In this document: piece after piece, positions 1 through 8,367 of the stretch
How the letters are laid out: each line of letters opens with the position of its first letter
How positions within the stretch are numbered: position 1 is the stretch's first letter
NCBI GenBank assembly: GCA_963718195.1
Contig: CAVQYQ010000003.1
Location: 372,001 to 436,000, forward strand
Reading direction: 5' to 3'
DNA from: MADRE3 sp963718195
GTDB taxonomy: Bacteria > Desulfobacterota > Desulfobulbia > Desulfobulbales > Desulfocapsaceae
Length of the DNA: 64,000 nucleotides
Notes under the pieces: generated by a model
The model's input: the letters and a program-made list of their open reading frames with translations, nothing else
Database searches by the model: none
Told to the model about the DNA's origin: nothing
Position numbers and translations under genes: made by a program

Positions 1-663
1 ACCATCTTGGAGGTGCAGCCAGTTTCTTCCCATGATGTTGGCGTTGAATTTTACAACTTTACCGCGAATACGAATGGTTGTGCCGTCGAGCTCTCCGGAT
101 TTTGCAAACAACTCTGCTACAGTGAAACTGTTTTCCCCTTCAGCCTTTTCAACCGAGATTTCAGAAAATGGTGCTACTGCTCCCATACTGCCACCTGAAG
201 CCTGAGAGGGCTGATTCTGTGGCGTGACCACCTGTTTCTCGGCCTGGACTGCTGCCTCAAAAGAGTTACCGCTATCGGTATTTATCTTCGATCCAGCTTC
301 TGTGCCGGATGAAGTCGTCGAAGCTTTGATCATTCCTTCAGAAAAAATGATACTTGCAAAGGTTTTGTCCAGCGATTTGCTGTGGAAATTTTTCATTTCC
401 ATGCCAGGTGCAAAGGCGAGCGTTTCTCCCTTGGTTATCTTTGTTTCAGGTATTGCGATCCAGACATCTCCGTCGGCTGACAAGATGCTGACGTAGGTGT
501 ATCCGGCAGCGTTCATGGTCTCCGTTACCGTTCCCTCGATGAGGTCGGTCTCTGCATACGCCTGGTCTGTGAGGACATTGCTGAAAAGTGAAAACCAGAC
601 CATCAGTGCTAGAACGAATGGCAGCCGGGGTCTGAATGATAACCTCACTGGGGATTGAGTCAT
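1..663 (-). CDS. Secreted OB-fold protein (NrfJ-like), 3' end outside window
   Basis: An open frame runs from an ATG at 663 to the window edge (221 codons, stop not seen). The ATG is preceded by AGAGGAGA at good spacing. Residues 1-38 look like a signal peptide (basic start, hydrophobic core, AYA before ETD), so export to the periplasm is likely. The mature part starts with a segment like the small NrfJ-type domain (EGTVTETMNAAGYTYV, then a WIAIP block and a FxSIIFSEG block). A Gln/Ser-rich linker follows, then a second region (TVAELFAKSGELDGTTIRIRGKVVKF) that resembles a bacterial OB-fold domain. It lies 53 bp downstream of the GDSL hydrolase on the same strand and may be co-transcribed. The molecular function is unknown; the OB-fold assignment is inference from the pattern. 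Confidence 0.75.
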   Translation of the reverse strand, partial: MTQSPVRLSFRPRLPFVLALMVWFSLFSNVLTDQAYAETDLIEGTVTETMNAAGYTYVSILSADGDVWIAIPETKITKGETLAFAPGMEMKNFHSKSLDKTFASIIFSEGMIKASTTSSGTEAGSKINTDSGNSFEAAVQAEKQVVTPQNQPSQASGGSMGAVAPFSEISVEKAEGENSFTVAELFAKSGELDGTTIRIRGKVVKFNANIMGRNWLHLQDG

Positions 664-716
664 GATGTATCTCCTCTGCAATTGATTATAAATGTTTCAG
701 GTCCTGCAAAGATAAT

Positions 717-1244
717 TCAATCGGATTCTTTTGCAAGCAGTGTGATGAGCTCACCAGACAAAAGATCTGCCCACAGATGATATCCATGCGGGCTGAAATG
801 AACGCCATCAAATTCAAACATCGGTTCCCTGGCTTTTTCAAACGGAGCATACAGATCAAGGTAACAGGCCCCCGTCTCGCTGGCGAGACTGTCAAGCTCA
901 TTGTTGATTGTGCGGATTATTTCTTGAAATCCCGGGATCTGAAACGGTACCAGGCTGTTGATCATAAGTGGTGCGTCAGGGTAGTTCTGTTGAAGATTTT
1001 GTGCAATGGTCCGAATTGTCCCGGTAAAATTTGCGGGTCCGGTGAAAAGGTTATTTGTGCCAGTCATTAATGATATGGCATCGACCGGGCTAAAATCCAT
1101 ACAGGACGGCAGCCTCCAAAGGAGTCCTTCTGCCCGTTCACCAGGCATCCCCCGGCTGATAACCGTATACTGGGGCAGAAGTTTCCGCCAGTTTCCATAA
1201 TCGACGAGAGAGTCGCCCAGCATCAGTATCGTTGATCTGCCCAT
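717..1244 (-). CDS. GDSL/SGNH-family hydrolase (esterase or lipase-like)
   Basis: A 175-residue single-domain protein with the SGNH blocks in order. The nucleophile is in LGDSL near residues 9-13, block II is the glycine in RGMPGE, block III is GTNN, and block V is DGVHFSPHGY with the catalytic Asp and His. The length suits the compact cytoplasmic or periplasmic SGNH hydrolases. There is no signal peptide, so a cytosolic location is likely. The substrate cannot be read from the sequence; family members act on esters of lipids, acylated sugars or thioesters. It sits 43 bp downstream of glgX on the same strand, so the two may share a transcript. A GGGAG lies upstream of the ATG. Confidence 0.88.
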   Translation of the reverse strand: MGRSTILMLGDSLVDYGNWRKLLPQYTVISRGMPGERAEGLLWRLPSCMDFSPVDAISLMTGTNNLFTGPANFTGTIRTIAQNLQQNYPDAPLMINSLVPFQIPGFQEIIRTINNELDSLASETGACYLDLYAPFEKAREPMFEFDGVHFSPHGYHLWADLLSGELITLLAKESD

Positions 1245-1287
1245 AGCTCTTTGCTCCCGTTTGAGATACTCTCCCTGGTGATGAATA

Positions 1288-3381
1288 TCAATGTTTGGCT
1301 TGTAGGACGATAAGGGTCATGGCAGCCGTTGAAACAGTGCTTCCCGGTTCAACGGCTGCGGCATGCTGATAATCAAGGATATCTTCTGGACTTGGCGCTG
1401 AGGTGTCCAGGATCCTGCGCCACCCTGCTGTCGTATCGTGGATTTGCGGGGTGACAAAATCAGCAGCGTCTTCCCTGTGGCCATTGACCATCACAAAAAA
1501 ATCACTGTCACCATGATCATCAACACCAGTACGGTGCAGGGTGAATGCCAGCGTTCGGCAATCGGCCGACCAGTCCTGGGATCCCGGTACCAGGGACTGC
1601 CAGGTTATATCAGGCTCATGGCCATGGTCAGATTGGCCCGGCTTGAAGAATTGTGCTCTCCGAAACAGAGGATATTTTTTTCTCAGGGAGATGCATTTAC
1701 GGAAAAAACGGAGCAGGTCAGCGTTTATCTCGCTCAGTGACCAGTCAACCCAGCTGATCTCGTTATCCTGGCACCAGCTGTTGTTATTACCCTGCTGGCT
1801 TCTGCCAAACTCATCACCTGCTGAAATCATCGGAACGCCCTGGGACAGGAGCAGGAGGGCGGCAAAGGTACGGATACGCCGGAATCGGAGCCTGCTGATC
1901 TCCCCCGAACACGGGAGCCCCTCACAACCGCTGTTCCAGCTCAGGTTATGTGTTTCTCCATCACGGTTCTGTTCACCGTTGCCATGGTTATGTTTTTCTT
2001 CATAGCTCACCAGGTCGTAGAGGGAAAAACCATCATGACAGGTAATGAAATTGATTGAGTTTAATGGGCTGCGGTTGTGTGACTGATAGAGATCAGAACT
2101 GCCGGCAATTCTCGTTGCAAGTGTGCGTACGGTGTCGTCATGACCAGCCATGAACCTCCTGACATCATCCCTGAATCTGCCGTTCCACTCAAGCCACCGG
2201 GGGTTTTTAGAAAAAGAGCCGACCTGGTAAAGACCTGAAGCATCCCATGCTTCGGCAATTATCTTGACATTTTTGAGCACCGGGTCACTGGCGATTAACT
2301 CGATCAGGGGTGATTCTTCCAGTACCTCTCCATTTTCATCCCTGCTGAATATTGCGGCAAGATCAAAACGGAAACCATCCACATGCAGCTCAGTCACCCA
2401 GTAGCGAAGTGACTGCATGATAAGAGTACTGCACACAGGGTTATTGCAGTTGATGGTGTTGCCGCACCCGGAAAAGTTGAGATATGAGCCATTCTCCTGG
2501 TTGATCAGATAATAGGTCCGATTGTCAATCCCCCTGAAACTTGAAGTCTGTCCCTCATGGTCAGACTCTCCCGAGTGATTGAAGACCATGTCGATTATTA
2601 CTTCGATGCCCTCGCGGTGAAGACTTCTGACCAGAGATTTAAATTCGTCTGTCGAGGGACGTCTTCCAGAGCCGAAACCTGACTTGAGATTGAAGAATGA
2701 AACAGGGTTGTACCCCCAGAAATTTAACAGCGATTCACCGTTGAACGGATTGACAAAGCGATTGTCCGTTTCATCCCATTCGGTTATCGGCAGCAGCTCC
2801 ACAGCGGTTATACCCAATTCCTTGAAGTAGCCAATTTTTTCCTCAATCCCCCGGTAGCTTCCCGGGCTGGAAAGCCTGGAGCTGGAATGACGAGTGTAAC
2901 CACGCACGTGAAGCTCGTAGATGATGGTCTCAGATAGAGGCGTATTGGGCGGAGTGTCATCCTGCCAGTCAAACTCCTGAGGCGGAATGGCAAGACAAAC
3001 AGGTCTTGAACCATAATGGGCAGGCTCCGCCCAACGACGGGGAACAAGATCTCTTGCATACGGGTCGATAAGAATATGATCGGGAAAAAAATGTATCCCC
3101 TGCGCATGGTTGTTTTCCCCCGCTACCCGATACCCATAACAAACAGTCTGATCCAGAATGTGCAATTTGATATGCCAGATGTCGCCACTGCGGTTTATCC
3201 CGGGGTCCAGAGCTATTTCAACAAAATTCAGTGGGTTGTTGCTGGCATCTGGGTCAATGACCAGGGTGATCTGTTTGCCATGGTGGCAATAGAGGGCAAA
3301 ATTTATTCCATCGTGCTGGTGAGAAGTTCCTAAAGGGAACGGCTTCCCGCTGCTTGTGTGGGGATGAATTTGTTTGGACAT
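1288..3381 (-). CDS. glgX: Glycogen debranching enzyme GlgX (isoamylase type, GH13)
   Basis: A debranching enzyme that hydrolyses alpha-1,6 branches of limit-dextrin glycogen in the cytoplasm. With an ATG at 3381 it has 697 residues, normal for the family. The N-terminal CBM48-like region begins with KPFPLGTSHQHDGINFALY. The GH13 barrel shows DMVFNHSGE, the nucleophile Asp in DGFRFDLA, the acid Glu in IIAEAWDASG and the transition-state Asp in FITCHDGFSLYDLV. The SAGDEFGRSQQGNNNSWCQDN block is typical of GlgX/TreX. The frame is open to a GTG at 3432, but the extra 17 residues are an isoleucine run unlike any GlgX N-terminus, so I prefer 3381. No strong ribosome-binding site decides this. No other glycogen genes are in the window. 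Confidence 0.93.
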   Translation of the reverse strand: MSKQIHPHTSSGKPFPLGTSHQHDGINFALYCHHGKQITLVIDPDASNNPLNFVEIALDPGINRSGDIWHIKLHILDQTVCYGYRVAGENNHAQGIHFFPDHILIDPYARDLVPRRWAEPAHYGSRPVCLAIPPQEFDWQDDTPPNTPLSETIIYELHVRGYTRHSSSRLSSPGSYRGIEEKIGYFKELGITAVELLPITEWDETDNRFVNPFNGESLLNFWGYNPVSFFNLKSGFGSGRRPSTDEFKSLVRSLHREGIEVIIDMVFNHSGESDHEGQTSSFRGIDNRTYYLINQENGSYLNFSGCGNTINCNNPVCSTLIMQSLRYWVTELHVDGFRFDLAAIFSRDENGEVLEESPLIELIASDPVLKNVKIIAEAWDASGLYQVGSFSKNPRWLEWNGRFRDDVRRFMAGHDDTVRTLATRIAGSSDLYQSHNRSPLNSINFITCHDGFSLYDLVSYEEKHNHGNGEQNRDGETHNLSWNSGCEGLPCSGEISRLRFRRIRTFAALLLLSQGVPMISAGDEFGRSQQGNNNSWCQDNEISWVDWSLSEINADLLRFFRKCISLRKKYPLFRRAQFFKPGQSDHGHEPDITWQSLVPGSQDWSADCRTLAFTLHRTGVDDHGDSDFFVMVNGHREDAADFVTPQIHDTTAGWRRILDTSAPSPEDILDYQHAAAVEPGSTVSTAAMTLIVLQAKH

Positions 3382-3518
3382 TTTGATAATGATTATTATA
3401 ATCAGTTTAGGGTTGTTTAACAATTGTTCCACCTAAGTATAACAACGATATTACCGGGGGCAACAGCAGAAAATATCTGCTTCACCAGAGACCGGACAGA
3501 CAAAGAGAGGTGCATGGA

Positions 3519-4460
3519 ATGGGGATGTTTCACAAATTGAAAGTTGGCGATATGGTAATCAATTCCATTGACTGGGAGATGACGCCGGATCTGACCTTTG
3601 GGACATTTGAGTCGTGGGGTGGACGCGAGCGGGTCAGAAACAATAATGAACTCATTTACTATTTTTTTGTCGATAACTGGGGTGACAAACCCAAATTATG
3701 TTTGATGGAGCGGGGCGTCAAACACGCTAAAATAATAGCTGAAATCAAGGCTCCCCTGAAAATGATGAGCGATTGTGTGGAGCGCCAGGGGAAAGTCGCT
3801 TTTTTTGAGCGTAGTTTTGCAATCGATGAGGCCATCCAGGACTGGCTAATTCAAAATGTCCTCGATGATGGTGATACAAGCCTGGTCACGGCTATCCTGG
3901 AACAGCAGCAGGTCGAGGATATGGGACCGCGGCTGCCGCGCTGGAATGGCGCTCAGGTTTCAGCTGAGACAATTACACTTCCGTCAGATCAGAGAGTCCT
4001 GACCGACGAGCAGGTTCTAGGGATCATCAAGAAGTGGAACTTTTTTGACTCCGCCGACAACCCGGACGGCAGCTTTACGACCCGTCTCTGCGACAGTGGC
4101 CCGCATACGGTGATCGACCAGCACACCGGTTTAATGTGGCAGCGTGGCGGGCTTGATATCGCCTCTCTTCGTACAATGAACAGGAATATTGATACACTGA
4201 ATGAAACGGGCTTTGACAATCATCATGACTGGCGCTTGCCAAGCCTGGAGGAGGCCATGTCTCTGCTGGAACCCGAGATGAATGATAAAGGGATATACCT
4301 CAATCCAAATTTTTCGCGTGAACAGCCATTTGTCTTTGTAGCCGCACAAAGATCGCCGGGGGGATACTGGTTCGTTGACTATAAGCAGGGCAGGGCTTTC
4401 TGGTCTTCGGGAACAATTCCTGGAGGGTTTGGTCGTTTGTGCCGTAGCTTGAGCAAATAG
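3519..4460 (+). CDS. DUF1566 (Lcl C-terminal) domain protein
   Basis: A protein of 313 residues from the ATG at 3519, with GAGAGG 8 bases upstream; an in-frame GTG at 3510 overlaps that site. The C-terminal third carries the DUF1566 pattern: GLMWQRGG, then WRLPSLEEAMSLLEP, a middle YLNPNFS, and a final FWSSGTI with a closing RLCR. The N-terminal 150 residues match no family I recognise. They lack a signal peptide or membrane segment and include a Trp-rich stretch (DWEMTPDLTFGTFESWGG). DUF1566 modules occur in many Desulfobacterota proteins and are thought to bind ligands or surfaces, but the function is unknown. The gene is monocistronic by position, between divergent glgX and a terminator at 4487. 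Confidence 0.8.
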   Translation: MGMFHKLKVGDMVINSIDWEMTPDLTFGTFESWGGRERVRNNNELIYYFFVDNWGDKPKLCLMERGVKHAKIIAEIKAPLKMMSDCVERQGKVAFFERSFAIDEAIQDWLIQNVLDDGDTSLVTAILEQQQVEDMGPRLPRWNGAQVSAETITLPSDQRVLTDEQVLGIIKKWNFFDSADNPDGSFTTRLCDSGPHTVIDQHTGLMWQRGGLDIASLRTMNRNIDTLNETGFDNHHDWRLPSLEEAMSLLEPEMNDKGIYLNPNFSREQPFVFVAAQRSPGGYWFVDYKQGRAFWSSGTIPGGFGRLCRSLSK

Positions 4461-4486
4461 TTCTCCGTCACCCGCTGGAGACTAAA

Positions 4487-4525
4487 ATCCGCAGGTTCAG
4501 CAGCACTGGACCTGCGGATTTTTAT
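4487..4525 (+). terminator. Rho-independent terminator after the DUF1566 gene
   Basis: A 10-bp perfect stem, ATCCGCAGGT (4487-4496) with ACCTGCGGAT (4510-4519), is followed by TTTTATT. It lies 26 bp after the DUF1566 stop codon. Confidence 0.85.
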
Positions 4526-4679
4526 TTGGTGCCGTCCTGCTCTTTGCCTCTGTTCTCGATCAATGCTTGTTTTTTACTGCTGCATGGAATAGAGAAAAGG
4601 TTGATCTGGATTAATAAATTTTGTTGGTTACAGAAGTCCTTGAAAACGGACCGTAAAGAATTCCAGGGAGAAGAGAACC

Positions 4680-5927
4680 ATGAGTGACCCGTTTAAGATC
4701 AGGTTTGCCGACCGTATGAATCAGCTGCCGCCCTACCTGTTCGGCATGATCAATAAGATGAGAATGGAAAAACGCTGGCAAGGTGATGATGTCATTGATC
4801 TTGGCATGGGCAACCCCTCTGATCCAGCTCCTGGGCCGGTTACAGAAAAATTATGTGAGGTTGCAGCAGACCCGAAAAGTCATCGTTATCCTGTCGCCGG
4901 AGGCATGAAAAACCTGAAACGGGAAATTGCGCTGTATTATGGACGGCATTATGGTGTCGAACTCGATGGTGAAAATGACGTCATCTGCACGATCGGTTCC
5001 AAAGAGGGTATCTCCCACATGTGCCTGGCACTGCTTGGACCTGGAGATACTGTTCTGGTGCCGGCACCGGCCTTTCCCATTCACGTTTATGCCGCAGTGA
5101 TTGCCGGTGCCAACGTACTCAGGATTCCGTTGTCCACAGAAGATGAATTTCTTGCTCAGATCGTCGGCATGTGCCGGTCACTCTATCCCGGCCCCAAATT
5201 GCTGATGCTCAATTTCCCCCATAATCCAACAGGAACCCTGGCCAGCAGGGAGCTGTTTATCGAAATTGTCAAGTATGCAAAACAATATAACTTTATGGTG
5301 ATAAATGATTTTGCCTACGCCAAGATCACCTATGACGGTTATGTGGCACCAAGTTTTCTGGCGGTCCCTGGAGGAATGGACGTTGGCGTTGAATTCGGAT
5401 CATTCTCAAAATCCTACAACATGGCCGGCTGGCGCCTGGGGTATTGTGTCGGAAATGAGCAGATCATCAAAGGACTTTCGATGATCAAAGGATATTACGA
5501 TTACGGTATTTTTTCTGCAATCCAGGTGGCAGGAATTGTTGCAATGCGTGATTGTGACGAGAGAATTTCCGAACAGGTCGAGGTTTACAAAAGCCGCAGG
5601 GATGTCCTCTGTGAAGGGCTTGAACGGATGGGCTGGGAGGTGGAGACACCGAAGGCCGGCATGTTCTTGTGGGTAAAAATACCCGAACCGTACAATAGTA
5701 TGGGCTCGATCAAGTTTTCTATAGAAATGATGGATCGCGCCAACGTTGCAATCGCCCCGGGCGCAGGATTTGGCGAGGAAGGAGACGGATATCTGCGGCT
5801 TGCCCTGGTCGAAAACGAGAATCGAATTCGCCAGGCTTTGAAACAGATGAAGCAGAGTCTGAAAGAAATTGACCAGGAGATTCTGGAAGGGACCTTTGAT
5901 ATGAAGCCGTTAGTAATCGGTGAATAG
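4680..5927 (+). CDS. alaC: AlaC-type alanine aminotransferase (PLP class I/II)
   Basis: A 415-residue fold-type I PLP aminotransferase. The sequence follows E. coli AlaC (YfdZ) closely: RLPPY-like LPPYLF start, IDLGMGNP, HRYPVAGG, TIGSKEGISH, VLVPAPAFPIH and NFPHNPTGT. The PLP lysine is K244 in SFSKSYNMAGWRLGY, and the closing block is RLALVENENRIRQALK. AlaC interconverts pyruvate and glutamate with alanine and 2-oxoglutarate in the cytosol. Members of this group are often annotated as LL-diaminopimelate aminotransferase, which I cannot exclude for this organism. The start has GGGAGAAGAG upstream. It stands alone between a terminator and the exporter gene 92 bp downstream, which could be co-expressed. 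Confidence 0.9.
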   Translation: MSDPFKIRFADRMNQLPPYLFGMINKMRMEKRWQGDDVIDLGMGNPSDPAPGPVTEKLCEVAADPKSHRYPVAGGMKNLKREIALYYGRHYGVELDGENDVICTIGSKEGISHMCLALLGPGDTVLVPAPAFPIHVYAAVIAGANVLRIPLSTEDEFLAQIVGMCRSLYPGPKLLMLNFPHNPTGTLASRELFIEIVKYAKQYNFMVINDFAYAKITYDGYVAPSFLAVPGGMDVGVEFGSFSKSYNMAGWRLGYCVGNEQIIKGLSMIKGYYDYGIFSAIQVAGIVAMRDCDERISEQVEVYKSRRDVLCEGLERMGWEVETPKAGMFLWVKIPEPYNSMGSIKFSIEMMDRANVAIAPGAGFGEEGDGYLRLALVENENRIRQALKQMKQSLKEIDQEILEGTFDMKPLVIGE

Positions 5928-6019
5928 ACCCGTCTCTCTGCTTTATTGCAACAGACGTCTCTGGTTCGATTTAAACGCTTTGATATCGTAGCGTTACTGG
6001 CTGCCGGGAGCAACAGGTG

Positions 6020-6676
6020 ATGGAGCAGGTCGTGAGTGTTCTTGGTATCGAAAATGTAACACTTTTTATTACCACGGGGATAGTGCTGAATCTCTATCCA
6101 GGGCCCGATACGCTCTATATCGTGGGACGCAGCCTGAGCCAGGGACGTGGTGCAGGGGTTGCCGCAGCGCTTGGTATCGGTTCCGGCACGATCGTCCACA
6201 CACTCCTTGGTGCGTTTGGCCTTTCTGCTCTACTGGCTACCTCGGTCCATGCCTTTGTCATATTGAAAATTGCCGGGTGCGGCTACCTGCTCTACCAGGG
6301 CATAACCATGCTCTGTTCCACCGTTCACCAGGGCGGGAGGATCCCTGCTGAATCGATTCCTGTGAGTTTGCCTAAAATCTACCGGCAAGGAGCTCTCACC
6401 AATATTCTTAACCCTAAAGTGGCTGTTTTCTTTCTCGCTTTTCTGCCGCAGTTTATCTCCCTTTCAAGTCCGAGCAAGCCGTTTTCTTTCGTCATACTCG
6501 GCATGGTTTTCATGACGACAGGAACCATCTGGTGCCTGGTTGTTGCCCTTTTTGCCTCCTCTTTTGGTCGTCACCTGAACCGTTCATCGACCGCTTCAAA
6601 ACAATTACGGCGAATGAGCGGGATCCTCTTTATCCTGCTTGGTCTTAAGTTGGCTACCGCCAGACTGAATCCCTGA
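6020..6676 (+). CDS. LysE/RhtB-family amino-acid exporter
   Basis: A 218-residue inner-membrane protein with about six hydrophobic segments. The N-terminal motif LNLYPGPDTLYIVGRSLSQGRGAGV corresponds to the LysE/RhtB signature (GPDxxxVxxxSLxxGRRAG), followed by ALGIGSGTIVH and the second-half NILNPKVAVFFLAFLPQF. Known relatives export lysine, homoserine, threonine or leucine by proton antiport; the substrate here is unknown. I use the ATG at 6020 (GGGAG 9 bases upstream) rather than the adjacent GTG at 6017. Its position behind the aminotransferase is compatible with overflow export of an amino acid, but that is inference. Confidence 0.9.
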   Translation: MEQVVSVLGIENVTLFITTGIVLNLYPGPDTLYIVGRSLSQGRGAGVAAALGIGSGTIVHTLLGAFGLSALLATSVHAFVILKIAGCGYLLYQGITMLCSTVHQGGRIPAESIPVSLPKIYRQGALTNILNPKVAVFFLAFLPQFISLSSPSKPFSFVILGMVFMTTGTIWCLVVALFASSFGRHLNRSSTASKQLRRMSGILFILLGLKLATARLNP

Positions 6677-6739
6677 TTATTTTTCCAGGCTACAGACGGC
6701 CCGGCCGGTGCGGAGGACTGTTATTTTCGCAAATGTATA

Positions 6740-6767
6740 TTGACATAACCGCCAGTAATGGTACAAT
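6740..6767 (+). promoter_or_regulatory. Sigma-70-type promoter of the lexA operon
   Basis: TTGACA (6740-6745) and TACAAT (6762-6767) are separated by 16 bp, upstream of lexA. Both boxes match the consensus in five or six positions. Confidence 0.7.
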
Positions 6768-6775
6768 TCTGATAT

Positions 6776-6791
6776 ATGTAAATGTACATTT
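6776..6791. promoter_or_regulatory. Candidate LexA operator palindrome
   Basis: A perfect 12-bp palindrome, AAATGTACATTT (6780-6791), lies just downstream of the -10 box and 10 bp before the lexA ATG. It also reads as TGTA-N4-TACA (6777-6788). A related half, AAATGTATATT, overlaps the -35 region at 6731-6741. The location suits autorepression by LexA. The motif does not match the E. coli box CTG-N10-CAG, so the assignment is inference. Confidence 0.45.
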
Positions 6792-6800
6792 GGTGGAATT

Positions 6801-7463
6801 ATGAGACTGACAGAAAAACAAAAAGATTTTTTCGATTATCTGAAAGAGTATTTTGGCCGTGAGGGGCGGGCCCCCAGTTTACGCGTGGCGGCGGCTGATC
6901 TTGGCGTCAGCCATACCGCGGTCGCCCAACTGCTGGCGCAGTTGGAAAAAAAAGGAATGGTTGAGCGCGAGGGCCGTTACAGCAGAACAATTCGGCTGAC
7001 ACCCTCTGACGCTGTCAGGCCCTCCGTCAGGATCGCTGATCGCCCGGATCGATTTGGTCGTGAATTACCGATTGTCGGCCAGGTAACTGCCGGTATGCCA
7101 ATGTATGCGCAGCAGGAGTGGGATGGCAGCGTTATTGTTGATGCTCGGCTGTTCCGTGGAGATAACCTGTTTTGCTTACGCATCAAGGGCGATTCGATGC
7201 GTGATGCGGGCATTTTCAATGGTGATCTGGCTATTTGTGAGCCACGCCAATACGCTGAAAATGGTGAAGTTGTGGCCGTGCTGATTCATAGCGAGGAGGC
7301 GACGGTGAAACGTTTTTTTCTTAAAACCGATTGTGTTGAACTGCATCCGGAAAACGATGCATATTCGATCATGCGTTATCGTTTCAACGAGCTCCTGGTG
7401 CAGGGAAAAGTTGTCGGGGTGATCCGGGGTTCACACCCATTATTTTCTGCTGGCGCATCTTGA
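6801..7463 (+). CDS. lexA: LexA SOS repressor
   Basis: A 220-residue LexA. The N-terminal winged helix (residues 1-65) has the usual start RLTEKQKDFFDYL and a recognition region APSLRVAAADLGVSHTAVAQ. The S24 domain carries the Ala97-Gly98 cleavage bond in VTAGMP, the catalytic Ser132 in KGDSM and Lys170 in TVKRF. RecA-stimulated self-cleavage should therefore be possible. It heads a probable operon with the DUF72, ImuB-like and DnaE2 genes, as lexA2 does in the imuAB-dnaE2 cassettes of Proteobacteria. A promoter and palindrome lie directly upstream. The genome may hold another LexA; this copy may be the one devoted to the mutasome. Confidence 0.95.
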   Translation: MRLTEKQKDFFDYLKEYFGREGRAPSLRVAAADLGVSHTAVAQLLAQLEKKGMVEREGRYSRTIRLTPSDAVRPSVRIADRPDRFGRELPIVGQVTAGMPMYAQQEWDGSVIVDARLFRGDNLFCLRIKGDSMRDAGIFNGDLAICEPRQYAENGEVVAVLIHSEEATVKRFFLKTDCVELHPENDAYSIMRYRFNELLVQGKVVGVIRGSHPLFSAGAS

Positions 7464-7491
7464 GTAAGAAGGTTTGCCTGGGGAAACTTAA

Positions 7492-8367
7492 TTGGCTGAA
7501 ACGGCGATGAATGAGAACACGCAGCGTCTGATCAAAATATCTGTTCCCTCTGCCAACGGCCGCACCGGTTGTAAGGTCATGGTCGGCACCTGTGGTTATT
7601 CCTATCTTGAATGGGTGGACAGCGGTTTCTACCCTCCAGGCACAAAGACGTCTGAAATGCTCACCCTGTATGGCAATAGTTTTCCAATTGTTGAGCTGAA
7701 CTATACCTGGTACCAGATGGCTCGTAGTGAGGCACTGTCTCGGATGGCTGATGCGGCTCCCTCCCATTTGCTGTTCAGTGCCAAGCTGACCCGTACGATA
7801 ACCCACGAGCGTGCCGGAGACTGGCGAAAACAGGTGCAGCTGTATCGTCAGGGAATTACTGCCCTGAAAAAGAAGCTGCTCTCGATTCTGGTTCAGCTAC
7901 CGCCCGATTTTGACAGGACAATCAACAACCGTCGTTTTCTGGCCGAGCTCCTTGATCGTCTCCATGGGCTGCCGGTAGCTGTGGAGTTCAGACATCGTTC
8001 CTGGGCCGTTGACGGGGTTTTTTCCGAGCTGGAGCGCAGGGGGGTCTCTCTTGTAACAGTCGATGAACCTGATTTACCCGGATTATTCCCTGCACTTGAT
8101 GTTGTGACCAACCCGGCTCTTTTTTATGTTCGTTTTCATGGACGAAACGCACCGGGGTGGCGCAGCGGCAATATGCAAAAGAAATTTGACTATAACTATG
8201 GTGAAGCCGAGCTGCAGCAATGGTGTGAACGATACCTTTCGTCGATGGCACGCCGGTCCGATCGGGGTATTATTTTCTTTAACAACCACGTTCGCTCCCA
8301 GGCGCCGTGTAATGCCAGACTGCTCTCTTCCATGATAGTTGAGAGCAGGGAACGACTGGTGACATGA
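7492..8367 (+). CDS. DUF72 (YecE-like) family protein
   Basis: A 291-residue protein of the DUF72 TIM-barrel family. Recognisable blocks are VGTCGYSYLEWVDSGFYPP, VELNYTWYQM (family VEINxTFY), FSAKLTRTITHE, ILVQLPPDF, LPVAVEFRHRSW, LVTVDEPD, FYVRFHGRN and the late IIFFNNH. The biochemical role of the family is not established. I take the TTG at 7492, with GGGGAA 7 bases upstream; an ATG at 7507 is the alternative. The stop overlaps the next start by ATGA (8364-8367), so it is translationally coupled to the imuB-like gene. Its place inside an SOS cassette, where imuA usually stands, is the notable feature. Confidence 0.88.
   Translation: MAETAMNENTQRLIKISVPSANGRTGCKVMVGTCGYSYLEWVDSGFYPPGTKTSEMLTLYGNSFPIVELNYTWYQMARSEALSRMADAAPSHLLFSAKLTRTITHERAGDWRKQVQLYRQGITALKKKLLSILVQLPPDFDRTINNRRFLAELLDRLHGLPVAVEFRHRSWAVDGVFSELERRGVSLVTVDEPDLPGLFPALDVVTNPALFYVRFHGRNAPGWRSGNMQKKFDYNYGEAELQQWCERYLSSMARRSDRGIIFFNNHVRSQAPCNARLLSSMIVESRERLVT

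Noticed and set aside
5585..6199. Minus-strand frame of 204 codons overlapping alaC and the LysE-type gene
   Set aside because: It has no family motif, spans the 3' end of one clear gene and the 5' end of another, and its composition is that of an antisense shadow.
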